From Amborella trichopoda (Eukaryota; Streptophyta; Magnoliopsida; Amborellales; Amborellaceae): a stretch of 64,000 nt of DNA. Below the pieces are notes generated by a model. That model was not told the DNA's origin. It did not search any database and saw only the letters and a list, made by a program, of their open reading frames with translations. Position numbers and translations under genes: made by a program. The stretch's first letter is position 1; each line of letters starts with the position of its first letter. Shown in pieces: positions 35,740 to 45,724 of the stretch. The stretch is from the NCBI RefSeq assembly GCF_000471905.2, contig NW_006494856.1:892523-956522 (forward strand), read 5' to 3'.

Positions 35740-36392
35740 ATGGTTGCTGGGTTCTATAACCCATTCAACCGGATCAGAGATTTTTTTATCCCCTTATTCG
35801 AGAGTGTCCCTAGGGAACAAGGTCCTCCGACTTCGTTCCCGGCCATCCTCTTGAGCAAAGACCCCTTGTCTAGCTCCCAGGTCTTAACCTGGACGGCTAT
35901 GAGGAGGGACTTGAAGGTCCCTCACTCCCCATCTCTTCGCTCTGGTGGAAATTCCACCAAGGCGCCTTGCATGGGAAGCACTTATGTTGCCCCACAAAGC
36001 ATGCACCCAGCCACCGATAAGTCACGTACCGATCATGTTTCTGAGGTACGCCGGAAGACTCAGTCCCTTTCTGTAAAAGGTAAGCGAGTTGCTATTGCTT
36101 TTGTGGGTCACGATCAAGCTAACACCCACATTCTTACACTAGGGGTCTCCATCCCTAAAGGCTCAATACAGAGAGGCGAAAACCCCACGGTCTCCACCCC
36201 TTACACACACCACGGGACTCGTGGGTCACCCACTTGAGTCACACTTCGGGGCAACCCTTTTATTACGTTGAGTCTGTGTCCAGGATCGAACCTTCCGAGG
36301 CCAGATCCTCGACACGCCACTCATGTGCATCTCACTACTTGGGGTAACGCCATTATTGTGCCAACCCGAGCACACATGTGACGACCTCCTTG
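35740..36392 (+). pseudogene. E6 gag N-terminal module, truncated
   Basis: Starts at the ATG at 35,740 (MVAGFYNPFNRIRDFFIP), 80 bases after the PBS. It is open to 36,237 and then continues past stops. It is the best-kept copy of the N-terminal module also seen in E1, E2 and E7, with SQVLTWTAMRRDLKVPHSP and KAPCMGSTYVAPQSMHPATD. I know no function for it. At 36,392 it is cut at the start of L5, so the rest of E6 is absent. Confidence 0.8.
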
Positions 36393-37656
36393 TCCTTGGT
36401 CCCTGGTAGGAAGCTAGTCAATAAAGCCTACAAAACAGTGGAAAATTCCTGACAATCTCAGAATGGCCCCAGAATTACTTAAGATCATCATTAGCACTTC
36501 AAAAGATCACCTGTCAAGTTTTATCACGATCAGGCTTGTCTAACACAATGAACACAAAGAAATAGTTTTTGGAAAATTGGTCTCTAACACCCTGACACGG
36601 ACCCTACAACTGAAGCCACATTTTCAGTGTCTCAATCATTGTGGGACCGCCATTAAATCTGGCACAGTTGGCCAAGTTTCAGCTTTATCAGACACTCCTG
36701 AACAAAGATATGAGCAAAACATTGAAACAGAAGAGGCCGCACATTATTCTCGTATGGCCTCATTGCACCAAAACACCATTAAAGGTGGTTGTTTTTACAG
36801 CCATGGGCAGTCACTTTCGGAGCTCGTAACTCACTCGTTCCAAGTCGGTTCGCTCCCAAATTTGGTGAGCGTATTCATCTCATCAAGATGAACAATTTGA
36901 TACGTGTCACGCCCCAAGACGATATTCGAGCAGGGAGAAAAGCTTGAAAGAATTTGTCGATCCGTGAAGAAGTTGCAGAAAATTCAGCAGCGATAGCCTC
37001 TCTCAATGAAGCAAATCATGACGCTCGTGCAACGGATCGACGCAAAACCAATTCCATTGTGCGCATAAAGTTCGGAGCTGTCATTGGACCGAACTACGTA
37101 CATGATGGATGGTCAGATTTCATGCACGAAGGTGACGAATTTACTGAAATTTCGGTCGCTAGATTCTAGATTCTGGTCAAAACTCAAAAGTTGTGAAATC
37201 TTCGTTCGGGCTTTAAATCGTGCTCCGATTGTTGCCACGTGATCGTGATGACATGCTTAGTGCCCTACAATAAAGAAATCATAGAAAAACATTAAGGAAA
37301 GAGCGTAATACCGATCCAAAGTTTTCAAGATTCAAATAAATTTCAAGTCTCGTGATCCCGACTTAAAAACATGATTCATGGCTCGAAGTTGGTATCGAAA
37401 CAATCGCCATGTTGAGCCCTACAAGAAAACAATAATCTTTAGATCAGATGGGCATCAAAACAACCCTGAGTCATCCATGGAAGATCACGCAAGTTCTCGG
37501 GCAGCCACAAGGACTATTCTGAAATTTCACATATTATTAAGTTAGGGCAAAACAGTCATATTGCAACATTTTTAATATTTCTTTTAATTCAATTAAATCT
37601 TAATTTTTAGTAATTAGGTCTAATTAGATCAATCCACCCATGTTTGGGCACATCTC

Positions 37657-37739
37657 TATATAAATAGGCACTGCCTCATTGTGAAACAGACCCCTCATCA
37701 CCTCTCAGTCTTCAATGGATTCTTTGAAGATTCAATAAA
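37657..37739 (+). promoter_or_regulatory. L5 TATA box and poly(A) signal
   Basis: TATATAAATA at 37,657-37,666 and AATAAA at 37,734-37,739, the same arrangement as in L4 and L7. Confidence 0.75.
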
Positions 37740-37974
37740 ATTTTGATCCCTTGCTTGAGCCTATGAGTACGTCTCGGAGGGAGAGAGAGGAGAGAGAGGA
37801 AAAGGGCCGATACCTTTGGGTATGCAACTTTCTTTCTCTTCTCTCTTTCTCTCTCTTCACTTTTTCTCCTTCTTTCTCTCTCTTCTCCCTCTATCTCTTT
37901 TTCTCTCTTCTTTCTCTTTCTTCTCTCTCTTTCACTCTCTTCTCTCTTTCTCTCTCTTCTTCTCCCTCTTCGTC

Positions 37975-38760
37975 TACCAGTCGAAGAGACCTAGTGTCGA
38001 TTGGTTTTCTCTCTTTTCCTTTGTCAGTCGGCAAGACTTAGTGTTGGTTGATCTTCTCACCCTTCGTCTATCAGTCGATGAGAACTAACGCTAGTTGGTT
38101 TTCTCTATCTTCCTTTGTCAGTCGTCGAGACCTAATGTTGGTTGGTCTTTTCTCTCTTCGTTTATCAATCATCAAGACGTAACGTCGATTAGTTTTCTCT
38201 ATCTTCCTTTATCAGTCGGTGAGACCTAGCGCCGATTTGTCTTCTCTCTCTTCGTTTATTAGTCGACGAGACTTAGTGCCAGTTGGTTTCCTCTCTCTTC
38301 CTTTGCCAGTCGATGAGACTTAGCGCCGGTTGGTCTCCTCTCTCTTCGTCTATCAGTTGACGAGACCTATCATTGATTAGTTTTCTCTCTCTTTTTCTAC
38401 CAGCCAACGAGGCCTAATGTCAGTTGTCTTTTCTCTCTCTACCAGTCGGTGAGGCCTAGCATCGATTGGTCTTCTCTCTCTTCTACTACCAGTCAGCGAG
38501 GCCTAGCACTAGTTGTATTTTCTCTCTGTACTAATCAGTGAGGCATATCATTGGTCGGTCTTCTCTCACTTCTTCTATCAGTGAGCGAGACCTAGCGCCA
38601 ACTAGTTTTCCCTCTCTTCTTCTATCAGTTGGCGAGACTAAGCACATGTTGGCTCCCTTCCTCTCTTCTCATTTCACACAGTCGATGAAGCCTAGTGCCA
38701 ACTGCTTCCTCTCTCTCCCATCTCCTGAAACAGTTGGTGATGTCTTGTGTCGGCTGCATC
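37975..38760 (+). repeat. L5 U5 hairpin array
   Basis: About fourteen units matching L4 in order and spacing (CAGTCGNNGAGACCTAGCGC and GTTGGTTTTC blocks), with independent substitutions in the stems. Confidence 0.8.
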
Positions 38761-39502
38761 TCCTCTTCCTTCTTCTCTCTCCTTCGATTTATCCCCTTCT
38801 TCTTTTTAACCATTCCTCTGCTACTCTCTCATTCGACCAAGAGGATTGAGGTTAGCATCTCATGGCAGTCATGTCGTCTAGATGTAATGTTGTTGCACTA
38901 CGTTTGCTTGGCCCGCTTTATTGCCACGATAGACCGACCATCGTGTCTAGCTAGCCGACATCGGTAATAACGTCTAGTAGCGATCTCGTGAGCCGGTCTC
39001 AGTTACTGAACCCGTTTCGCCACCACATTATGTCAATTATCCACCAATCTAGTCACTGCCCTGACCTTCTCGCTCGGTCGAATCCTTCTTTCCCCCCGCC
39101 TCTCTTTCTTCTTTTCAAATACGCATGCTTTCATACGTTCACAAAAGAGGAAAAGGGTGAGGCCTAACTGACCTATCCCATAACGTTTGCCATATATTTG
39201 TGTGATTGTAGAAAGCAGAAAATAAGAAGAATACGAGCCAAGGGAGGCGATTCCGAACCAATTTCATTACTAGGGGGCTTTCTTCGTGATATAAGAGGCC
39301 ACTCACGGGAGTCAGCCCGTGAAAGTCCCGAACCCACTTTTTAAATTCCTCTCTCATCAGTTAATAACACCCGCCCCCATTTCTTGAACGAGGTTCCTGA
39401 GAGAGCAATCTCACGAACGTCCCGGTCTTCCTCGAAACCCGAGACGCTAGCCACTCGTTCCCCCAAGGATCCGGAGTGCGAGATCGAGGCATCTAACCAG
39501 CT

Positions 39503-39520
39503 TGGCAACTCCACTGGGGA
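39503..39520 (+). promoter_or_regulatory. E7 primer binding site
   Basis: TGGCAACTCCACTGGGGA three bases after the LTR end. It is the least degraded of the three sites. Confidence 0.75.
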
Positions 39521-39600
39521 CTTACTACCCCTTAGTTGGATCGTTCTTGTTTGGCTAGTTTCTTCTTTATCTTCTTTCATCATCTTTTCACATTCACTTA

Positions 39601-42600
39601 TGGCTGCTGGGTTCTATAACCCATTCATCCAGATCGGGGATTTTCTTATCCCCTTATTCGAGAGTATCCCTAAGGAACAAGGTCCTTCGACTTCGTTCCC
39701 AACCATCCTCTTGAGCAAAGACCCCATGTCTAGCTCCTAGGTCTTAACCTGGACCGCTGTGAGGAGGGACTTGAAGGTCCCTCACTCCCCATCTCTTCGC
39801 TCTGGTGAAAATTCCACCAAGGTGCCTTGCAAGGGCAACACTTATGTTGACCCACACAGCATGCAACCAGCCACCGGCAAGTCACTCACCGGTCATGTTT
39901 CTTAGGTACATTGGAAGGCTGCCCAATCCCTTTCTGCAAAAGGCAAGCGAGTTGCTATTGCTTTTGTGGGTCGCCATAAGGTTACCACCCACATTCCTAC
40001 ACCAGGGGTCTCTATCCCTAGAGGCTCAACATAGAGAGGCAGAAACCCCACGGTCTCCACCCCTTACATGCACCACAAGACTCGTGGGTCACCTACTCGA
40101 GTTACACTTTGGGGCAACCCTTTTGTTACTTCGAGTCCATGTCCAGGGCCAAACCTTCCGAGGCCAGATCCTCCACATGCCACTCATGTGCATCTCACTA
40201 CCCGGGGCAACACCATTATTGCACCAACCCAAGTACACAAGAGAAGACCTTCTTGTCCTCCTCCTACGCACACATAAGCGCACCCTGTAAGGGGCAGGCC
40301 TGCACCTGTTCTCTTACAGACACTTGCTCGTAGTTCTCGGCCTCTTAAGGCCAGCTCACCTGCACGCTCCCAGATGGACCCCTAGGTCCCTCAAGATCCT
40401 TCTTCAAGGGGCGCACACTCATCGCCATCTCAGGCCTTCCCTTGCCCTCGACTCGAGACTCCACATGAGTCAACCCTGCTCCCGCTCGCTCCTTCTTCAT
40501 CGATCAAGCACCTTCAGCCTTGGTACTCAAAGGTTTTCCCCAAGAGTACCATCCTGAACTAGCCCTAACACTTTGGTCATGTCTCTGGAGTTCATAAGAG
40601 AGCTCGAGGCATGGACCTCATAGAAGATCGAGTCCTTCATCCTCCCCAGCCCAAGATGACTCCAGTTCTTGGCCCTCATCCTTTACCACACCTGATGGAG
40701 ACAGCTCTCTCTTATGCAAGAAGAGTTGACCAACCGCGACCTAGATCACAGTTTTGGCAAGAGGTCCATCAAAACCTAAAGGCTAAATGCGATAGAGGTC
40801 TGTAAATTTTGACTAGGGAGGTGACCAAGGCAGTCAAAACAGCCAATTTTGATGACCCTCTTCACCTGAATCCCTTCTACCCCCTTTAGACGATGAAGCC
40901 TGAAGAAGATCTCTGCGAGCCCTGTGTTGTGGTCACTATCGTAGAAGAAGATCCAACCACTCAACAACCACGATCCCAAGACCGTCGTGAATCGGCCCCA
41001 CAGCCACAGTCCCAGGACCATCGAGAACCAGTCCAAACGCGATCTGCATACAAAAGTCGAGTTCAGTTGGGGCATGCTGACCCCTTACTGACTGACCTAC
41101 CATGTTCGACCAGTCAAGATCGCAAACCTTCTATCACCACTAACGTTGACCTCCCTAGAGAAACGGTCAGTCGAGCCCAGTGATGCGTAAGAGGATCACA
41201 TGATCAAGTTTGAGGATATGGTGCATGTGATGATGGAAAAGATTGATCGTATTGACGCTGCACATCAGTCGGCTAGCCATGAGGTCACTTCCCATCACTC
41301 TGATGGTATACCTCCACGGCGGCCTACTCCATCTACCTCGCAGGATAATTCTGTCCCTCTTCCGGTCTCTCAGTCTGATATTGACACTATGGTCACCCAT
41401 AGCCTAAAGAACAGACAAATTCCAGGCATACAGGGGGCGACTCCTTATCAAAGACTATACCCCTCCTATATTGATCAAGTCTCGTTCCCCTCAGACTATA
41501 AGAAAGGGAAGTTTCCTCTATTCAGTGGAACCACCTCCCCAAACCAGCATATTGCCACTTCCAGGTAGCAAGTCGGGAAATGGCAGCTGACGGGAGACTT
41601 CTTCTAGGCCAGTTCATCAAGACCCTTGATGGCCCGGCATTTCAATGGTATGCTCGACTTCCTCCAAAATCGGTGCATACATGGGAGGAGATGGAGAAAT
41701 GTTCTATCAACGCTTCTATGAGGTTGAGAGAGAGGTTCAAAGCATCGAGCTTCTCACCCTGACTCAAGACCCCAATAAGCCTGTAGATTAGTTCATATCA
41801 AGATGGCAAAACTTGGCTTCTCGCCATCCTAATCCTATGCCTGAGAAGGAAGCAGTCCAAACTTGCATGGGGAATAGGCAACCTGAAATCACTCTACATG
41901 TCGAGGCCTCCAATTCGATCTCCATGTCAGAATTGATCTCTACATTGGTTCGCATAGAAAGTTTGTCACGCCATCATGGTGCGACAAGATAGACATCTAC
42001 AAGTTTAGCAAGTAACCGGGGCAATGCAGCTCTGGGAATAACACACGGGGCAGCTAATAGAAAGGCAGTGTAGCCGTCATGGTCACTGATTCAAAGAAGG
42101 TTTTTCCCCAAACTTTGGACCTCTCTAAAAGGGTAACCGCGACAAAAGTAACACCTTAGGCTGGCAAGCAACAATCGTCGTACAATAGGGTACCTCCACC
42201 AGCTAACTTTGATCAGAATGATTATCTCTTCAGGCATAGGAATAAGGTCTATCCCTTCTAGAAGGAATGGGTCCCTGCATTGTTCGAGTTATTATTGAAG
42301 GAAAATATGATTAAGCGTCTAGAAACCAAGTGCCTCGAGCAAGCTGGCCTTGACGATCAGGTGAATTATTGTGCTTACCATTGGAGGATTAATCATCCTA
42401 TGGATGACTGCTACATGCTGAAGGACATTCAAAAGGGTCTGATAAAGCTTGAAGACTTAAAGAAGGCCTTCGGGGCAGCTGAGGCCTCCCATGTTGTAAC
42501 CATCCAGGAGGAGGATGAAGTGCCTAGAATTCTCTACACCTTCTTGACTATAACGCTTCAGGAAGGTATAATCACACCAAAGCAAGCGAGGCAACCCCTT

Positions 42601-43698
42601 AGACTTGTTAAGGGGACTGAAGATCGTTGGTCTCCATACCATCAGATAAGAGGTCATTGCTTGTCAAAATGCACAGCTTTGCTTGACATATTCGCAAAGA
42701 AGATGCAAGAGTATCAAGAATTCTACAATCTTCCCGTAAGCGATCCTCAAATCATTTCCTCATCGGAACAAGAAGATCTCACAAGGCAGGACCTTCCCAT
42801 CAATGACATAGACCCTATAGAACCCTCAACTTCCCAGCCATTAATGATCTATCATGGCCGAAACAAATTCACGTCTTTGAGGCGAGAAGCAGTTTGTCAA
42901 GCTAAGGATGGTCACCAGCCCAGCGAGACGAATCACACATTACCGCGAAAAACCAGAACAACACGGGCACCAAGGGCAACTCGTCGAAGAAACAAGACCT
43001 CTTAACCCATAGTCTAGCAGGAATTTCTCAAGCCCCTTCCTCCGTTGCCAACTTTGCTGAAAATTCACGGAACTATCCTTTTTCCTTCTTCATCATGTCA
43101 AGAAGATGTCTCTGTGACATCTTCCACTCAGCAAACATCCGATGAGGGTGACGACGTTAAAAGAACTCCTCAACGGTTTGAGCAAAGGAAAGACCTAAAA
43201 GATCCCCTGCACGCGTCCAATCCTAATGATCACGTAAAAAGCTGCTCAGATCGGTTTGATGAGGGGAACGACCTTAAAAGCTCCCCACTTTCCAACCCTT
43301 CTCCACCTTCTTCCCCTACTTCTCATTCTCTTATGTCTTCTGCATATACGACCTTGATGTGCCCAAACTTTGAGGCTCTCGACCAGGAATTCGAAGGAAT
43401 CAATATAAGAAGGACGCAGCGGAAGCAATTGAGAAAGACCTTGGCACAGGCAGTAGGATTCTTAACATTTGCTGATGCCCTAACAACTAAAGCCAAGGAA
43501 GAGCCACCTTCATCAAAGAAGCACAAGAAGTCAAAGCCAAAGAAGCCCCAGTGGACCCCTGAGCCTGACTTCGAGCAGAGATTGAGAGAGTTAAGGGGGC
43601 AAAGCTTCTATTCTCAAGGAGCTTGCCACATGGTGCAAATTTCAGGAGCAATACCCACCATGGGACTGATAAATCTCAGATCAGAGTGGACGCTGTAG
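39601..43698 (+). pseudogene. E7 gag polyprotein region
   Basis: Plus-strand gag starting at the ATG at 39,601 (MAAGFYNPFIQIGDFLIP). Order: the N-terminal module shared with E1, E2 and E6; a Pro/Thr/His-rich middle; 40,611-40,805 (LMETALSYARRVDQPRPRS); 41,200-41,568 with KNRQIPGIQGATPYQRLYP and FPLFSGTTSPNQHIA; the capsid-like region at 41,580-41,900 (LLLGQFIKTLDGPAFQWYAR); then 42,280-43,005 with the knuckle-like CAYHWRINHPMDDC and LKKAFGAAEASHVVTIQEED. 43,045-43,698 is a charged tail with KKHKKSKPKKPQWTPEPD, then CHMVQISGA. Frames shift several times. It would form particles and bind RNA; this copy is dead. Confidence 0.85.
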
Positions 43699-44160
43699 CC
43701 TCCATCTCAAAATTCGAGCACCTTAAACATCCCAAGTCCGCCACTACCCCCTAATCCAAAGACTAGTCTGCCTATCCTACAACTCCCTGGCCTCCTTCCT
43801 AATCCCAATACACTTATTCTCCAATTCCTTAAGACTCCTTTAATTCCATGCACTCAATCTCTCCTAAAGCCTCAAACTTCCATCACTCAAACTAAGCCCA
43901 TTGTGCAATTAAGTCAGCCAGCCAGCTAAAATAAACCCTCTTTACCCAAACCTGCTCCCCAACCCAACATACCCACCAAACCAGTGGTAGGACCAGGAGC
44001 ACAAGGCCTTGATCAAGAGAAGGTGAATTATGATGTGATAGGGCATCTACGGAAGCTTCCAGCCCTTCTCAGTATCTACGACACCCTCATGCTTTCATAG
44101 GATTACCGGATGGCTTTGATTCAAGCTCTCTCTGACCCAGAAGTATACGAGACCGAAGTA
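43699..44160 (+). pseudogene. E7 Pro-rich gag-protease spacer
   Basis: Decayed plus-strand spacer rich in Pro, Leu and Asn codons (PSPPLPPNPKTSLPILQL-like). It ends in YDVIGHLRKLPALLSIYD, a conserved pre-protease helix-like segment. No domain is recognised. Confidence 0.5.
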
Positions 44161-44600
44161 GAACCTATCGAGATGGACCTGGCAATTCTACAAGGATGTA
44201 TGTTAATCATCTTTTTTCAGAAGATGACCTGCAACTAGGGGAAAAGTTTCATAATCGCCCTCTCTTTATTGCTGACGAATTACATGCATGCCCCATCAAC
44301 GGAATCATGTTAGATGGAGGGTCGACATTTAACCTCATTTCAAGAAGGATCCTTACTCGATTAGGGTTGGGGTCCGAAGACCTTACCCCATCCCACATCA
44401 CAGTTCAGGGGTTTAATCAATCAGGAGAGAAACCGGCTGGCATAATACGCCTTCGTTTTAAGATCGGTGAGCTGAACGATTACGCCTAGTTTCATTTAAT
44501 CGACACTGACACTTCTTACAATATTCTCCTCGGTCGACCTTGGCTCCATGATCAAGGGGTGGTCCCATCAACATTTCACCAATGTTTCAAGTATAGTCGA
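44161..44600 (+). pseudogene. E7 aspartic protease
   Basis: 44,196-44,489 encodes LFIADELHACPINGIMLDGG and STFNLISRRILTRLGLG, the retropepsin-like active-site region with an LDGGS variant of D-x-G. After one stop it continues HLIDTDTSYNILLGRPWLHD, the second conserved segment. It would mature the polyprotein. The single TAG between the two halves (44,487-44,489) inactivates it. E1 appears to lack this part. Confidence 0.83.
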
Positions 44601-45545
44601 GACGGTAGACAACATATGGCCTATGCTAACAAAAGACCATTCCATGTGGGCAAAACTCACTCTGCAGATGCAAATTATTATTTTACAGATCTGGCGTTGC
44701 CTCAAAAGCTGAGAGAAGAAGGTCATGAGTTTACAAGCAAGACGGTGTCCTTGTCTCATGAAGATGTTGAGGATGTTGGGAGGATGCTAATGAACATGTT
44801 CAAGGAAGAAGAAAGGCCGGGCAGAATTTTATCCCTAACTACTCTTTATTCCAACATCCCAACTATCATCCCTCAAGAAACTTCCTCTTCATTTGAAAAA
44901 GAGTCATTACCCTCTGCCTCCAATACTGAGCCACCTTAGCTGAAAAATGGACCAGAAGTCATTATTGAGATCGAGCAAGCCATGGGGGTAGAATTCCCGT
45001 CTCCAAGGGTCACCTATACACCGGACCATCAAAAAGTCCTTCATATCCCCATTGCACTCTTGAAAGCTGAAGCAGCCCGACAACCGCTACGAAAGGTCTT
45101 TCAAAACCCAGTTGCTATAATTTTAAAGGATGTTTTTCACACTGTTGTCCAGCCAAAAGTTTTACCTTTCCCCGACCCCTCAGGAGAGAGGTTCGGAGAA
45201 GGGCAACTTCCTTCCCCTCAAGGGCAGGTTCCTATAGTAAACTTGAGAACCAAGGTCTGTAGCCTCAAGAGCCAATTGGAGGTCATGCGTATTGCTTCAA
45301 AGCATCTCAAAGAGTTTGTACCAAAGACTGAAAGCTATGATGAGCTTGAAGTAAACGTGCCACTAATGGAGGTCGAAACCCCTCCTGACTGGACTATCTA
45401 TAGCAATCAGGCTCACCAAATCATGAGGAAAATGAACTATGAGCCTTTGGCTAATTAGACCTTGAAAGGAGAAAAAGCAATGGCCCCCTATTTTGTAGCT
45501 ATTCAAGGCGCGGCAGCCCGCCATGGGATAAAACAAGGCCTAGGG
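44601..45545 (+). pseudogene. E7 protease-RT linker with G-patch-like end
   Basis: 44,559-44,939 and 44,982-45,458 are two open stretches without known enzyme domains. The end reads QIMRKMNYEPLAN, and after a stop KQGLGY and SLGT, which resembles the G-patch-like segment found before RT in some Ty3/gypsy elements. The G-patch reading is tentative. After about 45,545 all similarity to pol stops; no RT, RNase H or integrase follows, so a deletion joins this point to the end of the antisense gene. Confidence 0.55.
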
Positions 45546-45662
45546 TATTAGTCTCTTGGGACAATGGAAGTGTCGAGAGGCATTCAAAAGAATCACATGA
45601 AGCGCAGCAAAAGTAAAGAAAAATGAAGTCATGCAATAAAGTCAATCAAAAGAGAGAAGCGC

Positions 45663-45668
45663 TTTATT
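45663..45668 (-). terminator. Poly(A) signal of the antisense PMD gene
   Basis: AATAAA on the minus strand, 57 bases after the stop of the PMD gene (45,725). The position is as expected for a plant near-upstream element. Confidence 0.6.
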
Positions 45669-45724
45669 CATCAATAAAAAAATTTACACGTGCTAAAGAA
45701 AAAAAAAAGGGGAGAATGACATGC

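Larger units (their letters stand above)
36393..39499 (+). mobile_element. L5: 5' LTR of E7
   Basis: LTR of about 3.1 kb, colinear with L4 but lacking the first 20 or so bases (it starts at TCCTTGGTCCCTGG). TATATAAATA is at 37,657-37,666 and AATAAA at 37,734-37,739. The CT-rich tract is at 37,826-37,970 and a hairpin array follows. It ends CCA before the PBS. Many substitutions against L4 and L7 suggest old copies. Confidence 0.87.
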
